Assembly: GCA_964536025.1 (NCBI GenBank)
Contig: CAZHXA010000011.1
Span: forward strand, 1 to 57,241
Source of the DNA: RGIG4576 sp964536025
Lineage (GTDB): Bacteria > Bacteroidota > Bacteroidia > Bacteroidales > Muribaculaceae
Length of the DNA: 57,241 nt
Reading direction: 5' to 3'
In this document: in pieces, positions 27,867 to 39,500 of the stretch
How the letters are laid out: every line of letters starts with the position of its first letter
Numbering within the stretch: position 1 is the first letter of the stretch
Notes under the pieces: model-generated
Told to the model about the DNA's origin: nothing
What the model saw: the letters and a program-made list of their open reading frames with translations, nothing else
Databases searched by the model: none
Program-made: the position numbers and the translations under genes

Positions 27867-30273
27867 ATGAAAAAGTTCATGCTACTGTTTTTTTCATTCG
27901 TTATAGCCTTTATTTCAGCACAAGCTCAATACCTTATAAAAGGTAATGTTACCGATTCTACCGGTGTTAGCGAACCTTATGCTACAATAAGAATCTACAA
28001 ACAACCACAAAAAGAAAAAGCCCTTAAAATAGCTACAACCGACATAGATGGAAACTTCAAACAAGAATTAAACTCTTCAGGAAAATACACATTACAAATT
28101 TCATCGGTAGGAAAAATTCCCATTAATAAAGATTTCGAGCTTTCTTTATCCAACAAAACCATTGATTTTGGAACTCTAATCATACAAAATGATGCCAACA
28201 CACTTAAAGACATTGAAATCGTTGCTCAAAAGCCACTTGTAACAACTGAAATAGACCGAATAAGTTACGACATTCAAGCCGATGAAGAAAGTAAGACCAA
28301 CAATATCTTTGATATGCTCAAAAAAGTACCTATGGTAACCATCGACGGTGAAGAAAACATAATGGTAAACGGTAGTAAAAGTTTTAAAATCTATAAAAAC
28401 GGACGTCCAAACACTGCTTGGAGCAACAATCCCAAAGATATGCTTAAATCAATACCTGCAAATATGATTAAAAGAATAGAAGTAATAACCGAACCCGGAG
28501 CAAAATATGATGCCGAAGGTGTAGCAGGAATTCTTAATATTATAGTTAATGAAACAAGCATTCTAAATGGAGTTATGGGTAATGTAAGTGCTCATGCCAA
28601 CACTAACGAGACCTACGGTGCTAACACTTATATCACTTCACAAATTGGTAAACTTACTACTTCTATCAATTACAACTATAGTAATTTGAGTAAAGCCAAT
28701 GTACCCTCATATTCTACTTCAGAGTATGTTTATACCGATTCTCAAAATCATCTTAAATCATCTACTGGTTATAAATTAAGAAACGGAAATTTTCATTATG
28801 GAAACATTGAATCAAGCTACGAAATAGATACGCTCAACTTAATTACTTTTTCTTTTGGAGGATATTTTTATAATGTTAACCATTATAACACGTCAAATAC
28901 ATCAATGTTAGATAAAACAGGTAACACCATTTTTTCTTACTCCTCTTTTAGTAATAATCCACAACAACAATACTTCGACTTTGACGGAAAACTTGATTAT
29001 CAACATTTGACACACAATAAAGGAGAAGTCCTAACTTTTTCTTATCTGTTATCAACAACAAATCAAGAATATATCAGCGAAATTTCTTGTGATAATATGA
29101 TTAATTATCCTCTAAATATATGACAAATATAACAGCAACAGCAAATTACATTTTTACGAACATACATTTCAATTTGACTGGACTCGACCATTTCTTCAAA
29201 AACACAAAGTTGAAATGGGATTAAAATATATTCTACGACAAAATTTCAGCAAAACACTATATGAATATAATAACGGTCAAAACTACTTAACCGATTTTGA
29301 CCATATCACCAATATTGGTGCTGTTTATGGAGAATACTCTTTCAATAGTAAGAAATGGGGGGGTCGTGCCGGTTTAAGATATGAATTGGCTCATATTAAA
29401 GGGAAATACAAAAATTCAGCCGAACCATCATTCAGTAGCAACATAGGCGATATAGTTCCCACATTAAGCGGCAGCTATAAAATTAATGACGCCAACACAT
29501 TGAAACTTAATTTTGCAACTCGCATAAACCGTCCGGGAATAAGTTTCCTTAATCCTACACGCAACGAATCTCCCACTTTGGTTTTCTTTGGTAATCCTAA
29601 GTTGAAGAGTACACGTCGCAACTCTCTACGCTTATCATACACTCTCATAAAGCAAAAATTAACTCTAAGTTATTCTACTGATTACTCTTGGGCTAACAAC
29701 ATGCTTATGGACTATGATTATATCGAAAACGATATAAGATACAGCACTTATATCAACGACGCAAAAAATAAAAAATGGGATTGTTCTCTTTATGCTCAAT
29801 GGGCTGCTACAAATACCACAAACATCACATTAAACGGTAGCTTGAGCTATTTAAAGTTTACCCACAATGAAAACTTGAAAAATAGCGGTTGGAGCAACTC
29901 TTGTTATCTAAATATAAGCCAAGAATTACCCTATAATTTAAACTTAAACGGATTTCTTTATCATTTTAAGAACGGTGCAGAAAGTGTCTATGAAAATGGT
30001 AGTTCTATCAACACCTATGGTTTTAGCCTAAGCCGTTCTTTCTTAAAAGACGAATGTCTAACCGTTAGAATAAATACAAGTAATCCTTTTTCAAACAAAT
30101 ATACCACACATAAAAGTTATACAATTCAAGGAGTCAGAACAGGTTTCACTAAAGACAAATTCTTAACAAGACATTTTGGCATAAGCGTTTCCTTCCGATT
30201 CGGTAAACTCAATGCAAATGTAAAGAAGACTAATAAAACTATTACAAACGACGACTTGGAAGGACGTAAATAA
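27867..30273 (+). pseudogene. TonB-dependent outer-membrane beta-barrel receptor, split by a frameshift
   Basis: A single gene read as two pieces, 27867-29123 (418 residues) and a downstream part in another frame (from about 29116 to 30273). The first piece has a signal peptide ending AQAQ, a CarboxypepD_reg domain (about 22-100), a plug domain with ITEPGAKYDAEGVAGILNII and the first barrel strands. The second frame resumes with IYDKYNSNSKLHFYEHTF and runs to the barrel C-terminus, as expected for the roughly 800-residue outer-membrane beta-barrel family. The break is at the AT-rich tract near 29115-29121; restoring one AT unit would give the uninterrupted PLNIYDKY. It may be a real mutation, a slippage-variable gene, or a sequencing error. 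Confidence 0.8.
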
Positions 30274-30277
30274 AATT

Positions 30278-30310
30278 ATTTAGCTATATTTGTAACGAAT
30301 ATAGCTAAAT
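30278..30310 (+). promoter_or_regulatory. Inverted repeat enclosing a -7 promoter box before the glycosyltransferase gene
   Basis: ATTTAGCTATA (30278-30288) is repeated in reverse as TATAGCTAAAT (30300-30310), an 11-bp perfect palindrome arm. TATATTTG (30285-30292), a -7 box match, overlaps the left arm, and the ATG is at 30332. It may be a terminator hairpin of the upstream gene, an operator overlapping the promoter, or both. Confidence 0.5.
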
Positions 30311-30331
30311 AGAAAACAAAACGTTTTATTA

Positions 30332-31342
30332 ATGTTCGGTAAAATTTCCATTTTAATTGCGGTATATAATACTGCACAGTACTTGCGTGCGTGTTTAGAC
30401 TCGGTAATAAACCAATCTTACGATAATTTGCAAATTATTTGTATTGACGATGCGTCTACCGACGACTCATTGTCTATACTTAATGAATATGCACAAAAAG
30501 ACGAGCGAATACTTGTTCTACGCAATGAAATTAATTCCGGACAGTCAAAATCTCGAAATCACGGACTCAAATACTGCGTTGGTGATTATATTTCCATGCT
30601 CGATTCCGATGATTATTTAGCTAAGGACACTTTTGAACAAATAATAAAAGTGTTTAACGAAAATCCTAAAACCGATTGCGTTTTATTTGATTTAAAGTAT
30701 TTATATTCATCAGGCGACACACAACCATTCACCTATCACACCGACAAAACGGTATTCACAGGCGAAGAAGCTTTCAAGATGTCTTTTAATTGGGATATAC
30801 ATGGCGTATATGTACTTAAAGCCGATATACACAAAAGATTTCCCTATGACGAATGCGTAAGATACACTTCCGATGACACAACCACAAAACAACATTATTA
30901 TGCATCAAGAGAAGTAAGATTAAGCAAAGGCGTCTACTACTATCGACAACACGAGGCTTCTATTTCCAATGCAATAACCATAAGACGATTTGACGTTTTT
31001 GCAGCCGATCTTTCTCTCAAAAAGCATTTGATTGAAATGAATGTAGATAGAAAATATCTATCCATACACGAACAATTAAGATGGTATAATTTAATCAACC
31101 ATTGGTACTTTTTCTTGAATCACAAGAGTTTTTTCTCTTATGACGAGATACAAGAAATCACGAAAACATTTGATTTTCACATCAAAACCATCGATAAAAG
31201 CCTTATTCCGACATCGATAAAATGGCGTACGCTATACATCCCCTTTCTGGGCGTAAAAGGATTGAAATTTTGGGCAAAATACTATTGCAGTATGCGTGAA
31301 AGAACTCCTAAATTCCTATTAAAAAAACGTTTGTCTTTTTAG
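30332..31342 (+). CDS. Family 2 glycosyltransferase
   Basis: A 336-residue GT-A fold glycosyltransferase that transfers sugar from a nucleotide-sugar donor, probably to surface glycan or protein O-glycan. The N-terminal third has ISILIAVYNTAQYLRACLDS, IIC-IDDASTDDS and the metal-binding LDSDDY. No membrane helix is seen. It is an isolated gene, not in a capsule cluster. Its TAG and the TAA of the convergent TonB receptor gene overlap by four bases in TTAG. Confidence 0.88.
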   Translation: MFGKISILIAVYNTAQYLRACLDSVINQSYDNLQIICIDDASTDDSLSILNEYAQKDERILVLRNEINSGQSKSRNHGLKYCVGDYISMLDSDDYLAKDTFEQIIKVFNENPKTDCVLFDLKYLYSSGDTQPFTYHTDKTVFTGEEAFKMSFNWDIHGVYVLKADIHKRFPYDECVRYTSDDTTTKQHYYASREVRLSKGVYYYRQHEASISNAITIRRFDVFAADLSLKKHLIEMNVDRKYLSIHEQLRWYNLINHWYFFLNHKSFFSYDEIQEITKTFDFHIKTIDKSLIPTSIKWRTLYIPFLGVKGLKFWAKYYCSMRERTPKFLLKKRLSF

Positions 31343-33735
31343 AAATTAACACTCAAACGTACATTCAATTGACGACGTGTAAGATAATTAGGCACAGCAT
31401 ACTGCATTTCATTCACATCGGTAACCCAATAATAGCTACTCACATTGGAGATATCAAACAAGTTGAAGATATCCACACCAAGCCACACACTTTTGAAATG
31501 CTTCAACATGCTCGATGTCAATTTACTTTCTCCGCCTGCCAATTGGTAAGAAATTCCCGCATCTACACGCTTATAAGCCGAAACTCTAAAATATGATACA
31601 TCACGCGTGGTTCGTGGTGATGTCGTAGGCAACCCGTCTGAAAAAACAGCCTTCAAACTGAATTTCATTTTTGGAATTTTCGGGAAATAATCGGTAAAAA
31701 ACAAAGCTATACTATACCTTTGGTCGGTAGGACGAGGAACTTTTATTCCGTTCAGTTCTTCTTGCGTTTTCATCAAGGAGAAACTCAACCATGAATCGGT
31801 TCCTTCCACAAATTGCCCGAAAAACTTAAAATCCACACCGGTAACAAATCCCTTAGACTCATTCAAGCCGGAATATACCAATTTCAAGTTATCTATTTCA
31901 TAGGGAATCACATTCGACAAACTTTTATAATACAATTCCGCGGTCAATTTAAAAGGTCGGTTATTAGTGCGAAACGTGTAATCACCTCCCGCAATAACAT
32001 GTACACTACGTTGTGATTTTATGTCTTTATTCAACGAAATATAAGCATTTCCGTAGTCATCATTTTTTTCCATTCTATACTCCTTATAAAACGGAGATTG
32101 ATAATACATACCTGCAGCCATTCTCAAGGCAAAACGTTCGTTATTTTTCGGAATAAGTCCCACACTCACACGCGGGCTCACCAAGAATTCACCATTAAAA
32201 TCCCAATAAGACAATCTCACTCCTCCATTTATAGTCCAATATCCCACTCCATTTGAATATTTATAAGAATCTTGCACAAACCCCGAAATACGATTTGAAC
32301 CAAAATCCTGTTTTGACGTAAGATTATAAATCATGTGTACACCATTTCCAAGATGAGGTAATGAATATCCTGCCGAATCGCGTTGTTCCCATTCGCTTGA
32401 GCGTTCATAAACTTTCTCATGGTTAAACGAAACACCATAAGACAATTTATTTCGTCCAAATGCAGTATTTCCTTTCAGTCCTAATGAAAACACATTCATT
32501 TTTAATCTGTTTCGAGCATGCTCATGATATTTTCCCACACCAAGTTCTCCTCCTACTCCACTCTCGCCTGTTGTTCCCGCCTCATCGAGCCAATATTCAC
32601 CATGAATGTCATAAGCAACCAATTCATTGGTAAGATAACCGGATACAAGCAAAGCCAAATCGGTATTTTTCGAATGTTTATAATTCAACGACAAGGCTCC
32701 GAAATAAGTTTCAAATTTATCTTTTTCCTGTCCGTCAAAATAAACGGTAAATTGCTTTGCATTAGTCGAAGTACCGAAACTTGTACTTCTATTTTGAGGT
32801 GTAAAACGATAATTGTTTATTGATACGTTACCCAAGAACGACACTTTCAGCTTTTTACCGAGTTTATAGTTTAAATTAGTTTGATAATCAAAATATTGAG
32901 GGTCATATTCACCCTTAGTTTCCAATGAACCCAGCAAAGACGAATTTCTCTTATATCTAAATCCGTGAAGCTGTGAAAAATTCTTACTGCTTTGACCCAC
33001 CGAAAAAGAGCCTCCTTGCAAGCTCAAAGACACAGCTCCCTCAAACGATTCCGGTTCGCGATAAGTTATATCAAGCACCGAAGACATTTTATCGCCATAC
33101 TCCGCACTAAATCCACCGGTAGAAAAGTTCACGGCTCCTACCATATCGGGATTTATTATACTCAAGCCTTCTTGTTGCCCAGAACTGATAAGTTGCGGAC
33201 GATAAATTTCTATACCGTTTATATAAACGCTGTTTTCATCATAAGAGCCTCCACGAACCATATACTGCGAACTCATTTCATTCTTTGAACTTACACCTGC
33301 CATCGTAGAAAGAACAGCCTCCACACTTCCCCCCGAAGCATCGGGCGTAAGTCGCAGGTTTTTGGCATCGATAGCTTGCATCTGGCTTGTTTGTCGTTTT
33401 ATTTCAACAACTTGCACCTCTTTAAGCTCTTGCGTTTTGGGATATAATTTAGCATTCAATATTATTTTACCTTTCGGCTTAATGTATTGACGCTTTACAC
33501 TTGCATAACCTATACAACTCACTTCTATCATTATTGTATCCCTTTGTGATACCGACAATGAGAATTCTCCTTTAAGATTGGAATTAGTTCCCAAAGCTGT
33601 ACCGACAACTCTTATTGTAGCAAATTCGATGGGAGAATCTTTCTCATCGGTCACTTTTCCCGAAACATTAACTTGTGCCATCGTAGAGAAAACAGACAAC
33701 ACCGCCAACAATAATGTAATTATATATGATTTCAT
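31339..33735 (-). CDS. TonB-dependent receptor with CarboxypepD_reg N-terminal domain
   Basis: A 798-residue outer-membrane receptor. Signal peptide (cleavage after MAQ), CarboxypepD_reg-like domain about residues 22-110 (VSGKVTDEKDSPIEFATIRVVG), plug domain about 115-220 with SSQYMVRGGSYDENSVYING, and a 22-strand-type barrel ending NVRLSVNF. No paired SusD gene and no TonB box I can point to, so the substrate is unknown; the family often imports siderophores, cobalamin or other ligands, but this subfamily (plug-only orphans) is uncharacterised. It is divergent from the TetR gene. Confidence 0.88.
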   Translation of the reverse strand: MKSYIITLLLAVLSVFSTMAQVNVSGKVTDEKDSPIEFATIRVVGTALGTNSNLKGEFSLSVSQRDTIMIEVSCIGYASVKRQYIKPKGKIILNAKLYPKTQELKEVQVVEIKRQTSQMQAIDAKNLRLTPDASGGSVEAVLSTMAGVSSKNEMSSQYMVRGGSYDENSVYINGIEIYRPQLISSGQQEGLSIINPDMVGAVNFSTGGFSAEYGDKMSSVLDITYREPESFEGAVSLSLQGGSFSVGQSSKNFSQLHGFRYKRNSSLLGSLETKGEYDPQYFDYQTNLNYKLGKKLKVSFLGNVSINNYRFTPQNRSTSFGTSTNAKQFTVYFDGQEKDKFETYFGALSLNYKHSKNTDLALLVSGYLTNELVAYDIHGEYWLDEAGTTGESGVGGELGVGKYHEHARNRLKMNVFSLGLKGNTAFGRNKLSYGVSFNHEKVYERSSEWEQRDSAGYSLPHLGNGVHMIYNLTSKQDFGSNRISGFVQDSYKYSNGVGYWTINGGVRLSYWDFNGEFLVSPRVSVGLIPKNNERFALRMAAGMYYQSPFYKEYRMEKNDDYGNAYISLNKDIKSQRSVHVIAGGDYTFRTNNRPFKLTAELYYKSLSNVIPYEIDNLKLVYSGLNESKGFVTGVDFKFFGQFVEGTDSWLSFSLMKTQEELNGIKVPRPTDQRYSIALFFTDYFPKIPKMKFSLKAVFSDGLPTTSPRTTRDVSYFRVSAYKRVDAGISYQLAGGESKLTSSMLKHFKSVWLGVDIFNLFDISNVSSYYWVTDVNEMQYAVPNYLTRRQLNVRLSVNF

Positions 33736-33914
33736 TCTTACGTTTTATTCTTATATATATTTTATAATAACGAAAAACAAGTCGTTAAATTATACAACCC
33801 ATCAACAAAACCTTGCAAAACCTCCCATTTTCATTATTTTAGTAAAAATAAGTTGTTACCATAAATTTAATTTATTAATTTCGCAAAATAAATATTATAG
33901 GTGTCTATATAAAT

Positions 33915-34496
33915 ATGGTACTAAAAACGAGAGATAAACTTATTGAAGTAGCAAGGCAACTTTTTGCCATAAAAGGTGAAGAAAACACAACGATGAACGA
34001 CATTGCTGTTGCTTCAGAAAAAGGGCGTCGCACCATTTACACCTATTTTAAAAATAAAAGAGAAATCCTCAACGCCGTAGTAAAAACCGAAAGCGATAAA
34101 ATTGTGGATAAGCTCATCGACATCCCCAATCAGCCCATTCCACCCGAACAAAAATTGATGAATTTCATCTTCATTAGATTTGAAACCATCAAAGAACTTG
34201 TCGCTCGAAACGGCTCATTGCGTGCCGGCTTTTTTAGAGACATAAGAAAAGTTGACCGAGCAAGAAAAGCCACCATAAGCAAAGAAGTAAGCATTTTAAA
34301 ACTTATTCTTGCCGAAGGCGTGGAAAAAGGTATTTTCAGAATACGACACATCGAAGAAACAGCTACGGTAATGATACTTGCATTGCAAGGCATGGATGTA
34401 TCCTACGTTCGCGACAACTTTGCCGAGCTTGGTATTGAAAAACTCAAGTTAAGAGAATATATAAAAGACTTTATCCTACACGGAATTAAAGCTTAA
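33915..34496 (+). CDS. TetR/AcrR-family transcriptional regulator
   Basis: A 193-residue TetR-type regulator; the N-terminal HTH (about residues 6-52) reads LIEVARQLFAIKGEENTTMNDIA and GRRTIYTYFKNKREI. The ligand-binding C-terminal domain is the variable part. It lies 31 bp upstream of fabG in a probable operon, which suggests control of fatty-acid or membrane-lipid genes; the TonB receptor is divergent and another possible target. Its ligand is unknown. Confidence 0.9.
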   Translation: MVLKTRDKLIEVARQLFAIKGEENTTMNDIAVASEKGRRTIYTYFKNKREILNAVVKTESDKIVDKLIDIPNQPIPPEQKLMNFIFIRFETIKELVARNGSLRAGFFRDIRKVDRARKATISKEVSILKLILAEGVEKGIFRIRHIEETATVMILALQGMDVSYVRDNFAELGIEKLKLREYIKDFILHGIKA

Positions 34497-34527
34497 TAAC
34501 AAGAAAACAATAATTAAATTATAATTT

Positions 34528-35274
34528 ATGAAATTACTCGAAGGTAAAGTGGCACTTATTACAGGTGCAGCACGCGGTATCGGTAAAGCGATTGCATTGA
34601 AATTCGCTCAAGAAGGAGCCGACATCGCATTCACCGATTTGGTAATCGATGAAAACGGAAAACAAACTGAAGCAGAAATTGCTGCATTTGGTGTAAAAGC
34701 TAAAGGATATGCATCTAATGCTGCAAGCTTTGAAGACACTGCTAATACTGTTAAAGAAATACATAAAGATTTTGGTCATATCGACATCCTTGTAAACAAT
34801 GCCGGAATAACTAAAGACGGTCTTATGATGCGTATGAGCGAAGCTCAATGGGATGCTGTTATCGCTGTAAACTTGAAATCGGCATTCAACTACATCAACG
34901 CTCTTACTCCTATCATGATGCGTCAACGTAGCGGTTCTATCATTAACATGTCATCAGTGGTAGGCGTACATGGTAATGCAGGTCAAGCCAATTACGCTGC
35001 TTCTAAAGCTGGTCTTATCGCTCTTGCCAAGAGTATTGCTCAAGAACTTGGTTCTCGTGGCATCCGTGCCAACGCTATTGCTCCGGGATTTATTGAAACA
35101 GCTATGACTGCTGCTCTTCCTGACGAAGTTCGTGCCGAATGGGCTAAAAAAATTCCTTTGCGTCGCGGTGGTTCTGTTGACGACATTGCAAATGTTGCAA
35201 CATTCCTTGCTTCCGACATGTCTTCTTACGTTTCAGGACAAGTCATCCAAGTAGATGGTGGTATGAACATGTAA
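34528..35274 (+). CDS. fabG: 3-oxoacyl-ACP reductase FabG
   Basis: NADPH-dependent reductase of the beta-keto group in fatty acid elongation. A 248-residue short-chain dehydrogenase with TGAARGIG cofactor loop (12-19), NNAG (90-93) and the Ser143/Tyr156/Lys160 triad (YAASK). The length and VSGQVIQVDGG C-terminus fit FabG. The codon usage is noticeably richer in GC and optimal codons than neighbours, consistent with high expression. It is followed by a strong 14-bp hairpin. Confidence 0.93.
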   Translation: MKLLEGKVALITGAARGIGKAIALKFAQEGADIAFTDLVIDENGKQTEAEIAAFGVKAKGYASNAASFEDTANTVKEIHKDFGHIDILVNNAGITKDGLMMRMSEAQWDAVIAVNLKSAFNYINALTPIMMRQRSGSIINMSSVVGVHGNAGQANYAASKAGLIALAKSIAQELGSRGIRANAIAPGFIETAMTAALPDEVRAEWAKKIPLRRGGSVDDIANVATFLASDMSSYVSGQVIQVDGGMNM

Positions 35275-35296
35275 TCTGCCTTTGCATAAATAACGA

Positions 35297-35342
35297 CAGA
35301 GGGTCGGTGTTACTCCTTTTTTGGGGATACACCGACCCTCTG
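35297..35342 (+). terminator. Strong hairpin terminator after fabG
   Basis: A perfect 14-bp stem, CAGAGGGTCGGTGT with ACACCGACCCTCTG, with an 18-nt loop, 22 bp after the fabG stop. The following bases are only T/A-rich (CTATTATATT). Confidence 0.75.
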
Positions 35343-35445
35343 CTATTATATTACAAATGCTTTTTCTTCCTTTATTACCACAAAACTGCCCCTCACATTT
35401 TAAAAAAAAATTAAAGTAAATTAAGTGAAATTCAAGAAAATAACG

Positions 35446-35453
35446 TAATTTTG
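35446..35453 (+). promoter_or_regulatory. -7 promoter box for the propeller-amidase operon
   Basis: TAATTTTG matches TAnnTTTG, about 113 bp before the GTG start at 35567, giving a leader of about 100 nt. Confidence 0.5.
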
Positions 35454-35566
35454 CATGAGAACCACACAAATCGACACTGATTGTCATATTTGACGTGGAC
35501 AATGATTAAGAATATTATGAATATAATTTTATCCAAAAAACTAACATTTTTAAACAATTAGAAACC

Positions 35567-36499
35567 GTGAAAAAGTTTATTCTTCCCATTGCGATTGGAA
35601 TAGCTTTCGCTACCAATGCGCAAACCTTTGAAGTTGTTTCACTTGAGCAAGTGAACACAGGAGTTAGAGAAGCGGCTTATCACCCTCGCTTTATGCCCGA
35701 CGGTAACACACTTTTGGTATGTGATGAAAACTACGACGGCTTGGGCTTGGTTGATATTAAAGCCAAGTCTTACACCCACCTTACCAATCATCCGGGTGCA
35801 GGTTACGAAGCCGTTATCGGCAATGACGGAAAAACCATCATCAGCCGTAAAGTTGACTATGAGAACCAACTCGTAACGCTTTGTAAAGTAGACCTTGCGG
35901 CAAAGACAGTGTCTCCTATTGTCACCAATGCCGAACACTTTAACAACATTAGATTGGTAAATGGTGAAGTTGCCATTTCTCAAAAAGGAAAGCTTCTTAA
36001 AAACCGTATTACAAAAGCTAAATTAAAAGGTGTAAGCATCAACACCGTTGAAGATGTTTTTGTAACAGTTGAAGACCTCAAACTTGTGGTTTACAAAAAC
36101 GGTGTACGTAATGTTGTAGACCCATTGTACAATGGTTCAAACGACCCTTCTTATACTTGGGCAAGTTTGTCTCCTAATGGTAAAAAACTACTTTTCGTAT
36201 GTGGAAACGATGCCTATGTTACCGCTCTTGACGGTAGCAATATCGTTTGTCTAGGCATGTTACACGCTCCGGTATGGCGTGGTAACGATTATGTTGTAGG
36301 CATGGAAGACTATGATGACGGTCACAATATTACCGATAGCAACATTGTTATTATCGGTGCAAATGGTAAAAACAAACAAGTTCTTACAACCGACTCTAAG
36401 GCTTTGAACATGTTCCCGGCTGTATCTACCGATGGTTCAAAGATTGTCTATAACACAGGTGACGGAAAAATTTTCATGATGACCATTAAAGGAAAATAA
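35567..36499 (+). CDS. Secreted WD40/PD40-like beta-propeller protein
   Basis: A 310-residue protein with a GTG start and a signal peptide cleaved after TNAQ. The rest is repeated beta-propeller blades of the TolB/PD40 type (YHPRFMPDGNTLLVCDEN, WASLSPNGKKLLFVCGND, MFPAVSTDGSKIVYNT). No enzyme motif. It lies 3 bp upstream of the amidase gene, so the two are almost certainly cotranscribed. Possible role: periplasmic or surface partner or regulator of the amidase; this is inference from context. Confidence 0.78.
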   Translation: MKKFILPIAIGIAFATNAQTFEVVSLEQVNTGVREAAYHPRFMPDGNTLLVCDENYDGLGLVDIKAKSYTHLTNHPGAGYEAVIGNDGKTIISRKVDYENQLVTLCKVDLAAKTVSPIVTNAEHFNNIRLVNGEVAISQKGKLLKNRITKAKLKGVSINTVEDVFVTVEDLKLVVYKNGVRNVVDPLYNGSNDPSYTWASLSPNGKKLLFVCGNDAYVTALDGSNIVCLGMLHAPVWRGNDYVVGMEDYDDGHNITDSNIVIIGANGKNKQVLTTDSKALNMFPAVSTDGSKIVYNTGDGKIFMMTIKGK

Positions 36500-36502
36500 G
36501 CT

Positions 36503-39500
36503 ATGAAAAGACTAAAAATACTTGCAATAACATTATTAGGTTTATCCCTAAGCGTTGCAGCTGACTCAGGACAATCATATACTGCAAAAACAGAAGGAAA
36601 AGCAAACTTCAACAAGAGAAAATTCTATATCAACCCCGGTCACGGCGGTCATGATTCCGATGACCGTCCCATAGCATTGCCTTGTGGCGTAGCCATGTTC
36701 TATGAATCCGATGGTAACCTTGACCGTGCTGTACACTTGAAAGATTTCTTAGTAAATAATAATGCGAATGTGCGATTATCACGTACTACAAATAAAACTT
36801 CCGATGACTTGGGGCTGTCAACAATTGCATCTCAGTCAAACTCGTATGGTGGTTATTTCATATCATTGCACAGTAATGGAGCCAACGCTTCATCCAACTA
36901 TGTGGTGTCGTACTACCGTACTTCAAGTACTAACAAAACCAAAGAAACTATAACAGGTTCCAAAGACTTTGCTTATCAGGCTGCAAAATGGCACGATGAT
37001 TGTACATTGTCCGACCAGACATATTCTACACCACGTGCCTTAGGTGACTATTCATTCTACGGATATAATCTTGGTGTTCTACGCACCAATAATTGTGTAG
37101 GTTATTTGCTTGAAACATGGTTCCACGACTATCGTCCTGAAGCACTACGCATGAAGAGTACCGTTTACAACAAGTTCCTTGCTTGGCAAATAGCTCGTGC
37201 AGCCATGGCAAATCCTGGTGCTACCGGAGACCTTGGATGTGTGGTACAAGGAGACATTCGCGACAAGTCTAAGACTTGTGGATATACCAACTATACCACT
37301 CGTAACCGTGACAAATTTAAAGCTGTAGAAGGTGCAACTGTTAAGTTATTGGATGCATCGGGTACTGTACTGCAGGAAATGACTACCGACAATTGCGAAA
37401 ACGGTTACTATGCTTTCTTTGATTTGAAAGCAAAGACAACATACAAAGTATCAGTATCAAAAAGCGGATACCAAACAACAACTAAAGAGTTTACGACAGG
37501 TACAAACAGCCAAAATCTACTTACATTTGACCTTGAGGAAGGAGCTAACAACGGTATTACCATTGATCCTTCAGACCTTAACTTCGGTTCTATTCCAAGT
37601 GAAACAAGTTCATCAAAGATAATAACCGTAACAGCAACCGGAGTAACAGGGAACTTGACTGTAACATGCGATAATAGTAACTTCACTCTTTCAAGCAAGT
37701 CATTATCTTCTACCGGAGGTTCACTTACTATCAGTTTTAATCCTAAAAAAGCCGGATCTTACACAGGAACAGTTACCATTAAGGGAGGTTCTTACACACG
37801 CACACTCGTTGTATCGGGTCTTGCCTATAATGCACCTCTTTTATTCACCGAAGTATGGAACTACAGTGAAACATCGGGCAAAAATGAATCTTGGACATCC
37901 GATAAATCCTTGTTGCGTAACATGACTTATGGCGATGGCAAACTATATGTAGTTAAACCATCAGTTCCGGAAATATTGATTATCAACGCTGAAACAGGCA
38001 AACAAGAAGGCACTGTTTGTCTTGACGGTGTTGATGGCGGAACATTCAAAATAATGGACGTTCAATATGTTGACGGTAAACTATTGGCTACCAACTTGGC
38101 TGCAAAAACCGGAGATCCTCTAAAAGTATATTTATGGAACAATGGCGTTAATGTTGCTCCACAAGTTATACTTAACACAACCGATTTTAGCGGATTTACA
38201 CGTATAGGTGACACATTCAGCTATAAGGGAACTCTTAGCGAGGGTACCATCTGCTATTCTGCAGGAACACATCAAGAGCAAAATAAGATTGTACAATATG
38301 CTGTGAGCAATAAAGAGGCTAATACAACCCCTACTGCTATAGGTATGTCGGAAGACGGAACAGACAACATTATCGTAGGAACCTCTCCTCGCGTAATTCC
38401 TGACGGAGACAATTTCTGGGTAACAGGTCAAAACTACTATCCTACTCTTGTTTCGGCTGAAGGTTTATTGCAATATACAGTAAAAGGAGAGGCATTAAAT
38501 AACGAGTTGGCAGGTAACACCTTTACCAAATTCTCTTTCAAAGGCTCTGATTATGCATTTGCAACTACCTATACACCTAATTCAGACTCAAAAGAACGAC
38601 TTCGTGATGGTCGTGCCGTTCTCCTTGATGGTTCCAATGGTTGGTCTGAGGCTAAAAATATAGGAGAATATCCTTCAAATGGTCTCGGTAACACTCGTAA
38701 CACCACTTTCAGTGGTAACATCGCAGTAAACGTTATTGAAGATGAATGTGTGGAAATGTGGGTTCTTGTAAACAATCAAGGTATTGCACACTATCGCTAC
38801 GGTTCTAAATCAAGTGATAATGAAGGAACTGAAACTCCGGGCGTAACAGGTTCTACCGAAATAGGTACAGTTGAAACCGTATGGGAATATTCTCAACAAA
38901 AAGGGAACTTGAGCAAAGCGTCTTCATGGTTATCATACTCAGCCAGCCCTTACAGCCGCTCAATAGCTGTTATTGGCGACAATTTGTATGTACTTACTTC
39001 ACATGCTTTCAATAATTCTCCTGTTATCAACATAATTGATGCAAATACCGGAGAATATAAGGGAGAACTCATGTCAGGCTCAACAGATTTGACAACCACT
39101 AGCAACTACAACCATGCAGCTTCTCTTGGTGTTATCGGCAACGACTTGTATTTATCAAACTCTGTAAATAGCGACACTCACGTTTTGCGTGTTTACAAGT
39201 TTACAAACGGAAAAGGGACACCGGAAAAAGTATTGGAAATTAACCCTACTCCGGTAAACGCACTCGGTGATGTTATAGCTTGTGCCAACAATCGCATCGC
39301 TTACTGCGATGGCTCAAATATTGTTTACTTTACAGTGAGCAACGGAACTGTAAATAAAACGCCAAACAAAATAGCAATCAGTAGTACTCTTGGTGGCACA
39401 ACAACCGCAGGTCGCTTTAGTGCATATCCAATGACTGATGGAACATTCTGGGTAACAGGAACAGCCAGCTATCCTACACATATTGGCACTGACGGTAAAA

